64,000 nt of DNA from Achromobacter spanius. Lineage in GTDB: Bacteria; Pseudomonadota; Gammaproteobacteria; Burkholderiales; Burkholderiaceae_B. Under the pieces are notes generated by a model, which did no database searches, was not told where the DNA came from, and saw only the letters and a program-made list of their open reading frames with translations. Shown one piece after another: positions 8,738 to 17,303 of this stretch. The translations under genes were made by a program, and so were the position numbers. Position 1 is the first letter of the stretch; every line of letters starts with the position of its first letter. The stretch is taken from positions 5,084,001 through 5,148,000 of the forward strand of contig NZ_CP025030.1 in assembly GCF_002812705.1 (NCBI RefSeq). Direction: 5' to 3'.

Positions 8738-8738
8738 G

Positions 8739-9701
8739 TCAGCTCCTTTCGATGCGAGGGTCGAACAGGCCTTGCAGGATGTCGACGGCCAGGTTCAAGA
8801 CCACGAAGAACAAGGCCAGCACCAGGATCGTGCCCTGCAAGAGCGGCAGGTCGCGCTGGAAGATGGCGGCGTTGAGCAGGAAGCCCGTGCCCGGCCACGA
8901 GAAAACCGTTTCGATCAGGATGGAGCCGCCCAGCAGATAGCCCAGTTGCAGGCCCATTACCGCCAAGGCGGTGGGCGCGCAATTCTTGACGACGTGCAGG
9001 AACACGCCCAGGTCGGTCAGGCCGCGCGCGCGCAGGCCCACCACGAATTCCTGCGACAGCGTTTCGGCCACCAGCGCGCGCACCGTGCGCGCGATGATGC
9101 CCATCGGTATCACCGACATCGTCACGGCGGGCAGGATCATGTGGCGGAAATGCGCCCAGTCCGGCACCCATTCGCCCGACCCGCCCGGCCCCGCGCCCGT
9201 GGGCGGCAGCCACATCAGTTGCGTCGAGAAGATGATGACCAGCACCATGCCCAGCCAGTAATGCGGCACGCTGACGCCGATGACCGACACGAAGGACGCC
9301 ACGCGATCCATCGGCGAATTGCGGAAGTAGCCGCCGACAAAGCCCAGGAAGGCGCCGACGATAAAACCCAGCAGCGTGGCCAGACAGGCCAGCCGCAAGG
9401 TATTGCCCACCGCCTTGAAGACCTCGGCGGAAACGGGGCGGCCGGTGGCGATGGACGTGCCCAGGTCACCATGCAGCGCACGCCAGAGCCAGCCGGCGAA
9501 TTGCTCGATCAAGGGGCGGTCAAAGCCGTAGAGCTGCATCAGTTGCCGTTGCAGGTCGGCCGACGCATCGGGAGGAAGAATGGACACCAGCGGATCGCCA
9601 GGCGCCAAATGGATCAACAGGAAACAGAGCAGCGCGACCCCCACCATGATGGGCAAGGCGTACACGATGCGCCGCAGGATGTAAGACAGCATAGGCGTCA
9701 C
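8739..9701 (-). CDS. peptide-type ABC transporter permease (DppB-like)
   Basis: This 320-residue permease starts MLSYILRRIVYALPIMVGVA, the classic DppB/OppB N-terminus, followed by LIHLAPGDPL. The EAA loop GLRARGLTDLGVFLHVVKNC is present near the middle. Six membrane segments are predicted. A second ATG three codons downstream (9692) could be the true start, since MLSYILRRI matches family starts. It lies 60 bases after the binding-protein gene. Confidence 0.92.
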   Translation of the reverse strand: MTPMLSYILRRIVYALPIMVGVALLCFLLIHLAPGDPLVSILPPDASADLQRQLMQLYGFDRPLIEQFAGWLWRALHGDLGTSIATGRPVSAEVFKAVGNTLRLACLATLLGFIVGAFLGFVGGYFRNSPMDRVASFVSVIGVSVPHYWLGMVLVIIFSTQLMWLPPTGAGPGGSGEWVPDWAHFRHMILPAVTMSVIPMGIIARTVRALVAETLSQEFVVGLRARGLTDLGVFLHVVKNCAPTALAVMGLQLGYLLGGSILIETVFSWPGTGFLLNAAIFQRDLPLLQGTILVLALFFVVLNLAVDILQGLFDPRIERS

Positions 9702-9761
9702 CGGCTAGGGCGCTGGACGCCGCGCGCACAAGTCGGCGGGCGGCATCCAGCGCGTTCAGGA

Positions 9762-11429
9762 TCAATCCATCGACATGGTGGCGATATCGATGAACCAGCT
9801 CTTGGGCTGCACCACGCCCTTGACCTTCGGCGAGATCGCGCGCGGGCCGACGTCATGCGCAATCCAGACGAACGGCGCTTCTTCGACCACGCGCGCATGC
9901 AGCTTGGCCAAGGCGGCGTCGCGTTCGGCGGGGGTGAAGGTGGTGCGCGCATCCTTGATCAAACCGTCGATTTCGGCGTTGCCGAAGTAGCCCCAGTTGT
10001 TGGAAGCCGGCGGAAAGGTCTTGGTGCTGACAAAGCGCACGATGGCAAAGAACGGGTCCATGGCCGCGAAGCTGACGTTGATGGCGTCGCTGCCGTTGGC
10101 GGACGGGTCCTTGGCGCCCTTGCGCCAGTTGGTGAACAAGGTGTTCCACTCCACCACGTCAAAGCTCACGTCGAAGTAGCAGTCTTTCAGGTTCTGCTGC
10201 ACGAACTCGTTCATGGGCAGGGGCTGCATCTGGCCGGAACCCGATGCCGACGTCTGCACCTTCACCTTGATCGGCTTGGCCTGCGAATAACCCGCTTCGG
10301 TCATCAGCTTGCGCGCGGCGTCCGGGTCGTACTTGATGTCGAACTTGGGGTTGCCCCACCACGGATGGCCTGGGGGCACCGTGCCCTTGGGTTCGGCCAT
10401 CATGCCGCCCAGCAGCTGCTTGAGCTCGCCCCGGTTCACACACAGGTTGGCCGCTTTGCGAACGCGCGCATCCAGCCACGGCGAGCCTTCCTTGAACGAC
10501 AACTGCCACGGCCACACGTGCGGCTGTTCATTGGAATAGATGATGAAGCCACGGCTCTTGATGGCGTCGAAAGCGTCCGGCGCCGGCGCTTCAATCCAAT
10601 CCACCTGGCCGGACATCAACGCGGCCGTGCGCGAGTTGGCTTCGGGCAGCGGCAGCATCACCACGCGGTCGATCTTCGGGCGGCGCTTTTCGTCCCAGTA
10701 CTGGTCGTACTTCACCACTTCCAACCGTTCACGCGGCACGAACTTGGCCATCTTGAAGGGGCCCGTGCCCGAGGCATCGGCGGCGAAAGCCGCCCAGGCC
10801 TTTTGCGAACGCTCGGCCGCATCGGTGACGGACGCCGGCACCTCGGCCAGCTTCTTCTTCCACTGCGCGGGCGACGCCATGTACAGATTGGTCAGGTTGA
10901 TGGGCAGGAAGGAATCCGGCTCGGACGTCGTCAATTCCACCGTCAGGTCGTCGATCTTTTTCGCGGACTTGAGGGTCGGCATGCGCGAGGCCGTCACGCC
11001 AACCTGGCTGGCGTCGAACTGCGGCGCGCTCTTGTCCAAGACCTTGCCCACGTTCCAGACCACGGCGTCCGCGTTGAAGTCGGACCCATCATGGAACTTC
11101 ACGCCCGGACGCAGCTTGAACACCCACTTGGTCTTGTCCGCCGCATCCACGTCCCACGACACGGCAAGGTCGGGAATCAACACGCTGGGCCCGTCCTTCT
11201 TGGACAGGTCCCATTGCGTCAGGCCGTCGTACATCGGAATGCCGGTGAAGCGGTTTCCCTCAAAGCCTTGGTCGGGCTGGCCCAGCGTGCGGGGGATGTC
11301 GCCGGCGGTCATGCCGATGCGCAACACCTTTTCGGCATGGGCCGCGCCAGGGGCAATCACTGCAACGCCGGCCGCCGTCAACGCAAGCGCGGCGGCATAG
11401 GACTTGAGGCGGAAACTCCGTGTCTGCAT
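9762..11429 (-). CDS. ABC transporter substrate-binding protein, family 5 (peptide/opine/nickel type)
   Basis: The protein (555 residues) has a Sec signal peptide (about residues 1-32, ending AAHA) followed by a family 5 solute-binding fold: EKVLRIGMTAGDIPRTLGQP, DLAVSWDVDA, KWVFKLRPGVKFHDGSDFNADAVVW. The last is the diagnostic motif of the family. These proteins deliver peptides, opines, glutathione or other ligands to Dpp-type channels. The ligand cannot be assigned. An M20 amidohydrolase and an MFS gene upstream hint at an N-acyl or N-carbamoyl compound, but that is inference. It is the first gene of the importer block. Confidence 0.9.
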   Translation of the reverse strand: MQTRSFRLKSYAAALALTAAGVAVIAPGAAHAEKVLRIGMTAGDIPRTLGQPDQGFEGNRFTGIPMYDGLTQWDLSKKDGPSVLIPDLAVSWDVDAADKTKWVFKLRPGVKFHDGSDFNADAVVWNVGKVLDKSAPQFDASQVGVTASRMPTLKSAKKIDDLTVELTTSEPDSFLPINLTNLYMASPAQWKKKLAEVPASVTDAAERSQKAWAAFAADASGTGPFKMAKFVPRERLEVVKYDQYWDEKRRPKIDRVVMLPLPEANSRTAALMSGQVDWIEAPAPDAFDAIKSRGFIIYSNEQPHVWPWQLSFKEGSPWLDARVRKAANLCVNRGELKQLLGGMMAEPKGTVPPGHPWWGNPKFDIKYDPDAARKLMTEAGYSQAKPIKVKVQTSASGSGQMQPLPMNEFVQQNLKDCYFDVSFDVVEWNTLFTNWRKGAKDPSANGSDAINVSFAAMDPFFAIVRFVSTKTFPPASNNWGYFGNAEIDGLIKDARTTFTPAERDAALAKLHARVVEEAPFVWIAHDVGPRAISPKVKGVVQPKSWFIDIATMSMD

Positions 11430-11832
11430 GTGGTTCTCCAATGTCTTGCAAAAGGCCTTCCCCGCGAGGGTGCGGCGCGCGTGAACAGGGTTAGTACACA
11501 GATTTTGTATAAGCAATATCCGTGCCATTTTTGGAGGTGGAAGGCAGAGTCAGGGATAGTCCCAAGCCGCGTATGGCGATGCTGGGTGCGGCGTGGCGCG
11601 TGGTGCCCAGCGCTCCCGCCGTGCGAACGCATCCGTGCGCGCGTGGAAGATCAAAGCAAAGGGAATACCAGCGGGTGCCGGCGGCGTGGGGAAGATGCGG
11701 GGAGCTAGAAGCCAGATGGGCGGCAGGCACCAAGGCGGCGCGACGTGCGCGCCCCGTGCGCCGCCTTGGTGCAGCATGCACACGTACGCGCATCAGCGCG
11801 TCGGCGCATTAGCGCATCAACGCATCAACGCA
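11430..11832. other. gene-less stretch between the importer and the amidohydrolase
   Basis: About 400 bases without a convincing gene. The part next to the importer (11470-11530) is relatively AT-rich (GATTTTGTATAAGCAATATC) and is the likely promoter region of the binding-protein gene on the minus strand. The other half holds a perfect 15-bp hairpin (11727-11772) and an 8-bp tandem repeat (11788-11835), listed separately. Confidence 0.5.
11727..11772. repeat. perfect 15-bp inverted repeat downstream of the amidohydrolase
   Basis: GCACCAAGGCGGCGC (11727-11741) is the exact reverse complement of 11758-11772, with a 16-base loop. It lies about 60 bases after the amidohydrolase stop codon. There is no T-run on either strand, so it is not a standard intrinsic terminator. 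It could protect the 3' end of the transcript or slow transcription into the importer genes. Confidence 0.6.
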
Positions 11833-11835
11833 TCA
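11788..11835. repeat. 8-bp tandem repeat, six units
   Basis: Six consecutive degenerate units of GCGCATCA/ACGCATCA run through 11788-11835. The last unit contains the stop codon of the amidohydrolase gene (minus strand). Slippage here could change the last codons of that protein. No function is evident. Confidence 0.7.
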
Positions 11836-13122
11836 GTTGGCGACGCCCGCTTGCGCCAGCATGGCGCGCAGCAGGACGTTGCATCCTGCCTCCAGATGAT
11901 CCGGGCGCGCGTCTTCGATTTCGTTGTGGCTGATGCCGTCCTTGCACGGCACGAAGATCATGGCCGCGGGCGCCACACGGGCAACATAGACCGCATCATG
12001 CCCCGCGCCGCTGACCACGTTCATCGCCGACAAGGACAGCTCGCGCGCGCCCTCGCGCACCGACTGCACCAAGGCGGGCGTGAACGGCTGCGGCGCAAAG
12101 TACACCACCTGCTCGATCTGCGCCGTGACGCCTCGGCTGTTGGCCGCCGCATCCACCGCCGCGCGCAAGGCCGCGTCCATGGCCGAGAGCGTGGCGTCGT
12201 CCGCCGCGCGCAGGTCCACGGTCAGGCGCACCCGCCCGGGAATCACATTGCGTGAATTGGGAAACACATCCATCCAGCCCACCGTTGCACGCGCATCCGG
12301 CGCGTGCGCCAGGGCAATCTGGTTCACCGCCAGCACCAGCTCGGACGCCGCCAGCAAGGCATCGCGGCGCAGCGGCATAGGTGTGGGGCCGGCATGCGCC
12401 TCGACGCCCGTCAGCGCCACGTCGTACCAGCGTTGACCCAAGGCGGCGGTCACCACGCCGATGACCGTGTCGGCGGCTTCCAGCACGGGGCCTTGCTCGA
12501 TGTGCGCCTCGAAGTAGGCGCCTACGTCATAGGCAGGGACGCCGTCCTGCCGCGCTGGCGGAACGGCAACCTGGCCCGCATAGCCGATGGCCTCCAGGGC
12601 CTGGCTGACGCTCACGCCCTCGCGGTCCTGCTGCGCCAGCGCATGCTGCAAGGTAAAGGCCCCGGCATACACGCCCGAGCCCATCATCACCGGCACAAAG
12701 CGCGAGCCCTCTTCATTGGTCCACACGGCCAGTTCCATCGGCGCCTCGGTCTGCACGCCATGGTCATTCAGCGTGCGTAGCACTTCCAGCCCGGCCAGCA
12801 CGCCGTAGTTGCCGTCGAACTTGCCGCCCGTGGGCTGGGTGTCGATGTGGCTGCCCGTCATGACGGCGGGCAAGTCGTTGTTGCGGCCCGGGCGGCGCGC
12901 GAAGATATTGCCGATGGCGTCCACGCGGACGTCACAGCCGGCCTCTTGTACCCAACGCACGAACAGGTCGCGCCCCTGGCGATCCAGGTCGGTCAAGGCC
13001 AGGCGGCACACGCCGCCTTTTTCGGTACCGCCGATCTGCGCCAGATCCATCAATGACTGCCATAGGCGCGCGCCATCCACGCGCAGGTCGGCCAGCGTTT
13101 CGGTAACGGGGGCAAGGCTCAT
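11833..13122 (-). CDS. M20-family Zn-dependent hydrolase (hydantoinase/carbamoylase type)
   Basis: The 429-residue protein matches the N-carbamoyl-L-amino-acid hydrolase / allantoate amidohydrolase branch of M20. It has the metal-binding GSHIDTQPTGGKFDGNYGVL, the EE pair in WTNEEGSRFVP, and HIEQGPVLE later. FVPCKDGISHNEIE near the end carries the last metal ligand His. Such enzymes hydrolyse N-carbamoyl or ureido groups. The start at 13122 has a good ribosome-binding site (AGGAG, 5 bases away), better than the upstream ATG at 13140. It lies between an MFS gene and an ABC importer on the same strand, so it probably processes an imported compound. Confidence 0.88.
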   Translation of the reverse strand: MSLAPVTETLADLRVDGARLWQSLMDLAQIGGTEKGGVCRLALTDLDRQGRDLFVRWVQEAGCDVRVDAIGNIFARRPGRNNDLPAVMTGSHIDTQPTGGKFDGNYGVLAGLEVLRTLNDHGVQTEAPMELAVWTNEEGSRFVPVMMGSGVYAGAFTLQHALAQQDREGVSVSQALEAIGYAGQVAVPPARQDGVPAYDVGAYFEAHIEQGPVLEAADTVIGVVTAALGQRWYDVALTGVEAHAGPTPMPLRRDALLAASELVLAVNQIALAHAPDARATVGWMDVFPNSRNVIPGRVRLTVDLRAADDATLSAMDAALRAAVDAAANSRGVTAQIEQVVYFAPQPFTPALVQSVREGARELSLSAMNVVSGAGHDAVYVARVAPAAMIFVPCKDGISHNEIEDARPDHLEAGCNVLLRAMLAQAGVAN

Positions 13123-13224
13123 GGGGACTCCTGTTGACATGGCGGCCGCGCAAGCTCGCGGCACGGGTTCTGGTTAGGATTCGCCCGATTCTGCGCTGTG
13201 TACCAGCGCCCTGCCAAGCCCCAT

Positions 13225-14580
13225 TTACAAGACGTTGCCCTGGCCGTGTTCGCGCGTGAGGCTCTGCCGGTAGCTGGCGCAGCCCGCCGCCAGCAGCAGC
13301 ACGCACAGCACGGTCGCCCCCGCAATCAGCAGCGACAGCGACTGCCCCACCGCGCCGGGGGTGCCGAACAACCGGTCGGTCAGCAAGGCCACCGCCGTGG
13401 TGCCGAGCCCCAAGCCGATCAGGTTGGAAATCAGCAGGAACAGCGCGGAGACCTGTGCGCGAATCTGGTTGGGCGGCAGGATCTGCATGGCGGCGGTGGA
13501 CGTCGGCATCGGAAACGAGGCAAAGAACATGGCGGGCAGCAGCAGCCCCACCGACAGCCACAAGCTGTCCACCTGCGTGAACGCCACCGCCGGCAGCGCC
13601 ATGCCCACCGCGCCGATCACGCCCGCGCGCAACGGCGCATCGCGATAGCCCCGCTTGGCCAGCCCATCCATCAACCAGCCGCCGCAGAAGACGCCGGCCG
13701 TGTTGGCCACCAGCACCACCACGCCCAGCATGTAGCCGGTGTCCACGGGCGACATGCCGAAGCGGCGCATGTAGAACGCGGGCGTCCAGCTCAGCAGCGC
13801 GAACAGCACCATGGCGTAGAAAGAAAAGCCCAGGTAGTGGCAGAAGAAGGTGCGCCGGTGCCGCCCCAGAAACTCGAACGTGTCGCGGATGCTGGGCTTT
13901 TGCGCCTGGCCGTCGGCGGCGCGGCGCAGGCCCAGGCGCTGCGGGTCGCGCACGGTCAACAGAATCAGCAGCGCCACCAGCAAGCCGGGTAGCCCCACGA
14001 TAAAAAACGTAACCTGCCAGGGCCGCATCGCGCCCACCCAGGGCACGACCACGCTGTCCACGCTTTTCAGCAGATTGATGACGTAGCCGCCGATCAGGAA
14101 GGCCATGCCGCCGCCAATGAACGACCCTATCGAATAGACGCCCACCGCGCGGCCGAGCTTGTCGCGCGGGAACATGTCGCTAAGCATGGAATAGGTGGCG
14201 GGCGACAAGGCGGCCTCGCCCACGCCCACGCCGATGCGCGCCAGGAACATGTGCGCAAAGTTGCGCGACAGGCCACAGGCAGCCGTCGCCAGGCTCCAGA
14301 ACGCCACGCCGATCGCGATGATCTTCGGGCGCGAATAGCGGTCGGCCAGCAAGGCGATGGGAATGCCCATGACGGCATAGAACAAGGAAAACGCCAGACC
14401 GTGCAGCAGGCTGAACTGCGTGTCTGACAGTTGCAGATCGTGCTTGATCGGTTCGATCATCAGCGCCAGGATCTGCCGGTCGACGAAGGAAAATATGTAC
14501 GCTAGCATGCATATCACCACGACGTACCACTCGTAGGCGTAGCGTCTTTTGGCCAGTGGCGGCAACGTGGCGTCAGTCAT
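13225..14580 (-). CDS. MFS transporter, Spinster-like
   Basis: A 451-residue, 12-segment major facilitator. DRQILALMIEPIKHDLQLSD near the first segment, the motif LADRYSRPKIIAIGV after segment two, and GVGVGEAALSPATYSMLSD are typical of the Spinster-like branch common in proteobacterial catabolic clusters. The substrate is unknown. The start at 14580 has AAGGGA upstream, and a start further upstream was rejected. It is divergent from the AraC gene at 14685, which may regulate it. The amidohydrolase gene follows on the same strand. Confidence 0.88.
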   Translation of the reverse strand: MTDATLPPLAKRRYAYEWYVVVICMLAYIFSFVDRQILALMIEPIKHDLQLSDTQFSLLHGLAFSLFYAVMGIPIALLADRYSRPKIIAIGVAFWSLATAACGLSRNFAHMFLARIGVGVGEAALSPATYSMLSDMFPRDKLGRAVGVYSIGSFIGGGMAFLIGGYVINLLKSVDSVVVPWVGAMRPWQVTFFIVGLPGLLVALLILLTVRDPQRLGLRRAADGQAQKPSIRDTFEFLGRHRRTFFCHYLGFSFYAMVLFALLSWTPAFYMRRFGMSPVDTGYMLGVVVLVANTAGVFCGGWLMDGLAKRGYRDAPLRAGVIGAVGMALPAVAFTQVDSLWLSVGLLLPAMFFASFPMPTSTAAMQILPPNQIRAQVSALFLLISNLIGLGLGTTAVALLTDRLFGTPGAVGQSLSLLIAGATVLCVLLLAAGCASYRQSLTREHGQGNVL

Positions 14581-14684
14581 TTTTTTCCCTTGTCTTGTCC
14601 TTGTTTTGTCCATCGTTTGTAGGTCTTTGCGCCGCCTGACTCTATACGCCGCGCGCAACGACTGTTCCCACCGCGCAGGAAAGC

Positions 14685-15701
14685 ATGTTCAACGACACCT
14701 ATCCGCTGAACCGCCATTGCTTGCTGAACTCGGGCAACGCCGCCGAGGTCAAGGATCAGGTCAGCCAACACTTGTGGTCGCACCGCATGTGCGTCGCCCA
14801 GGGAAAACCCTTGCAGTCGCGGCTTTACGGCGTGTTCTTCGGCAACGCCGCGCTGTTCGATCTGCACTACGGCGCCGAAGTCGAGATCGACGCGGGCGAC
14901 ATCGCCAGCTACTACCTGATCCGCATCACGCTGCAAGGCTCGGGCCTGGTCACGCTGGGCAAGCGCAGCGCGGCCATGCAAGCGGGCAGCCTGACGATTT
15001 CATCGCCGTCCGAGCCCAGCATCATCAGCATCGGCCGCGACTGCCGCAACCTGATCCTGCGTGTGGAACGCCAGGCGCTTGAACATCAGTTGCAACGCCT
15101 GCTGGACCGGCCCATCAAGCACGCGCTGGTCTTCGACCTGGCGGTCGGCCCCGATTCCCCCGGCCTGGCCGCCGTGCGCGAAACGCTGGACTATCTTTGC
15201 CGGCTGTACCAGCACCCCGCCATCGATGGCGTCACGCAGACGCTGGCGGCGGGCTTTTCCGACTACCTGCTGGCCTTGCTGCTGACGCAGTTGCCGCACA
15301 ACTATTCCGACGCGCTGCGCGCCGACCATCGCCAGCCCTTGCCGCAGCATGTGCGCCGCGCACGCGACTACATCGAGACCCATGTCGATGAGGCGATCTC
15401 ATTGGCTGACCTGGCGGCGCATTGTGGCGTGTCCGTGCGTACGCTGCAAAACGGCTTCACGCAGTTTCTCAAGCAAAGCCCCAGCGACTACGTGCGCAAC
15501 CAGCGCCTGACGCTGGTGCACGCCGCGCTGGAACAGGCCCGCGCGGGCGACAGCGTGACCGACATCCTGCTGCGCCACGGCGTAACCAGCTTCGGCCATT
15601 TCGCCACGCACTACCGCAAGCGCTACGGCTGCCTGCCATCAGACACCCTGCGCCAAAATCGTAGGATGGGTGAAGCGCGAGGCGCTATCCAGAAAAAATA
15701 G
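14685..15701 (+). CDS. AraC-family transcriptional regulator
   Basis: The protein (338 residues) has an N-terminal ligand-binding domain of the AraC_binding_2 type (about residues 20-210) and a C-terminal double helix-turn-helix (about 225-325, SLADLAAHCGVSVRTLQNGF and GVTSFGHFATHYRKRYG). It is divergent from the MFS gene and probably controls it and the amidohydrolase. The last 14 codons or so (from NRRMGEARG) read into a long inverted repeat, so the native C-terminus may have been changed by the repeat. The repeat unit also carries a copy of the preceding coding sequence. Confidence 0.88.
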   Translation: MFNDTYPLNRHCLLNSGNAAEVKDQVSQHLWSHRMCVAQGKPLQSRLYGVFFGNAALFDLHYGAEVEIDAGDIASYYLIRITLQGSGLVTLGKRSAAMQAGSLTISSPSEPSIISIGRDCRNLILRVERQALEHQLQRLLDRPIKHALVFDLAVGPDSPGLAAVRETLDYLCRLYQHPAIDGVTQTLAAGFSDYLLALLLTQLPHNYSDALRADHRQPLPQHVRRARDYIETHVDEAISLADLAAHCGVSVRTLQNGFTQFLKQSPSDYVRNQRLTLVHAALEQARAGDSVTDILLRHGVTSFGHFATHYRKRYGCLPSDTLRQNRRMGEARGAIQKK

Positions 15702-15841
15702 AATGGAGATCGCGCGTAACCCATCGGGCAGAGGTGGCGTTGTGGCTGGTGACGTTAAGAACTCCACCGCTGTTTGATGGGTTGCGCGCGTTGCGCAGCA
15801 TTGTTCTTTTTTAAGGATTCTCGCGCTTCACCCATCCTACG
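15660..15841. repeat. long nested inverted repeat, copy 1
   Basis: The outer arms are a perfect 22-bp inverted repeat that begins CGTAGGATGGGTGAAGCGCG (15660-) and ends at 15841. Inner arms of about 14 bp (GCGCGTAACCCATC with GATGGGTTGCGCGC) lie inside. The whole could fold as a nested hairpin of about 180 bases. The left arm overlaps the 3' end of the AraC gene. Confidence 0.85.
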
Positions 15842-16203
15842 GGGTTACGCGCGATGCGCAGCATTCGCGCGTAACTCATCGCTGCCTGCCATCAGACACC
15901 CTGCGCCAAAATCGTAGGATGGGTGAAGCGCGAGGCGCTATCCAGAAGAAATGGAATGGAGATCGCGCAACCCATCGCGCGGGGGTGGTGCTGTGGCTGA
16001 TGGCGTTAAGAATTCCACCGTTGCTTGATGGGTTGCGCGCGTTGCGCAGCATTGTTCTTTTTTAAGGATTCTCGCGCTTCACCCATCCTACGAGGTCGCG
16101 CGCGATGCAATCCCTTGCCGGATCTGAACGGCGCTTGCGCGTTTGGCGCAGCCCGCGCCCCGCGCCACCGCTAGGATCAAGCCTTCATCGAAGGAGCTTG
16201 ATC
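15702..16203. other. gene-less stretch filled by repeats
   Basis: About 500 bases between the AraC gene and the octopine-dehydrogenase-like gene. Nearly all of it is the duplicated inverted-repeat element. Only 16109-16203 is unique sequence and must hold the promoter of the downstream gene. No convincing coding frame is seen. Confidence 0.6.
15913..16092. repeat. long nested inverted repeat, copy 2
   Basis: Second copy of the element, 253 bases after the first, with the same outer arms (CGTAGGATGGGTGAAGCGCG and its complement ending at 16092) and inner arms. It differs from copy 1 by scattered substitutions and a net change of two bases. Confidence 0.85.
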
Positions 16204-17301
16204 ATGCGAATCAGCGTCATAGGCGGCGGACACGGCTGCTACGCGGCAGCCGCCGAACTTGCCGAAAACGGACACGAGGTGCGCTGGTGGCGCCGCGACG
16301 GCGCCGCCTTCCAGGGCTTGCGCGACGCCGGCGCGCTGACGGTCACCGACTATCGCGGCACGCGCCACGTTCCCTTGGGCACCGGCCCGGGCCACATTGC
16401 CCTGGCCGACGCCTTGCCAGAAGCGGTGGCCGACGCGCAAGTGCTGGTCATTCCCCTGCCCTGCACCACCCACGACGCGCTTGCCCCCGCCTTGGCGCCG
16501 CTGCTGCAAGACGACCAGGTGGTGTTCCTGCCACCCGGAACCTTCGGCAGCTACATCTTCGCGCGCGCGCAGAAAGACGCCGGCAACCCCGCCCGCGTCG
16601 CCTACGCGGAAACCGGCACGCTGCCCTATCTGGCGCGCAAGCACGGCAACACGGTGGTGATCAGCGGCTACGCCACGCGCCTGCCCACCGGCGTGTTCCC
16701 AAGCCGCCTGGCCGACAATGCGCTGGCGCTGCTGGGCCAGGCCTACCCCAGCATCGAGCCCATTGAAGACGGGCTGGCCGGCGCATTGATGAACGCCGGC
16801 CCCATCATCCACCCGCCGCTTATCCTGATGAATGCCGGCCCCTTGGAGCATTTCGACAAGTGGGACATCCACAACGAAGGCACGCAGCCGTCCATCCGCC
16901 GCGTGACCGACGCGCTGGACGCCGAACGCGTGGCCATCCGCGAGGCGCTGGGCTACGCCGCGCCGCACTTTCCGCTGGCCGATCACTACGCCAGCGAAGG
17001 CGACGAATGGATGTACGGCCGCGGCGCGCACGGCAAGCTGACCGACAGCGGCGACTGGCGCGAAACCATCGACCTGCACACGCACCGCTACATGCTGGAA
17101 GACACGCGGCTGGGCCTGTCATTCCTGGTATCCACCGGCCGCTGGGCGGGCGTGCCGACGCCGGTGGCGCAGGGGCTGCTGAACATCGCCAGCGCCATTA
17201 CCGGCCGTGATCTCTACGCCGAAGGCCGCACGCTGGAACGCCTGGGGCTGGACCGCTTGTCGCGCGCCGGCATGGCGGAACTGCTGGAACAGGGGTGCTG
17301 A
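16204..17301 (+). CDS. NAD/NADP octopine/nopaline dehydrogenase-family protein
   Basis: This 365-residue protein has an N-terminal Rossmann fold (ISVIGGGHGCYAAAAELAENG, residues 3-23) and a C-terminal all-helical domain of the octopine dehydrogenase family. NAGPIIHPPLILMNAG is the typical junction motif, and HYASEGDEWMYGRGAHGKL follows. Family members reduce the imine between an amino acid and a 2-oxo acid, or run the reverse reaction on opines. The substrate here is unknown. A strong AAGGAG site precedes the ATG at 16204. The next gene begins at the stop codon, so the two enzymes are probably coexpressed. Confidence 0.85.
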   Translation: MRISVIGGGHGCYAAAAELAENGHEVRWWRRDGAAFQGLRDAGALTVTDYRGTRHVPLGTGPGHIALADALPEAVADAQVLVIPLPCTTHDALAPALAPLLQDDQVVFLPPGTFGSYIFARAQKDAGNPARVAYAETGTLPYLARKHGNTVVISGYATRLPTGVFPSRLADNALALLGQAYPSIEPIEDGLAGALMNAGPIIHPPLILMNAGPLEHFDKWDIHNEGTQPSIRRVTDALDAERVAIREALGYAAPHFPLADHYASEGDEWMYGRGAHGKLTDSGDWRETIDLHTHRYMLEDTRLGLSFLVSTGRWAGVPTPVAQGLLNIASAITGRDLYAEGRTLERLGLDRLSRAGMAELLEQGC

Positions 17302-17303
17302 CC

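Larger units (their letters stand above)
15628..16108. repeat. tandem duplication of a 253-bp unit
   Basis: The segment from 15628 to 15880 recurs directly at 15881 to about 16108 with few differences. The unit comprises about 32 bases of the AraC coding sequence plus the whole inverted repeat. The presence of gene sequence in the second copy shows that this was a local duplication, not two independent insertions. Confidence 0.8.

Noticed and set aside
8706..11708. A very long open frame (1000 codons) on the plus strand.
   Set aside because: It lies opposite the importer permease and binding-protein genes. It is Arg/His/Gln-rich as expected of a GC-rich antisense frame, and shows no domain.
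15660..16092. Possible CRISPR array, because of repeated units.
   Set aside because: Only two tandem units of 253 bases with nested inverted repeats. There are no short direct repeats with unique spacers and no cas genes.
15628..16108. Possible insertion sequence or phage remnant.
   Set aside because: The repeats have no coding content and no transposase gene, and I could not see target-site duplications. They were recorded as structured repeats only.
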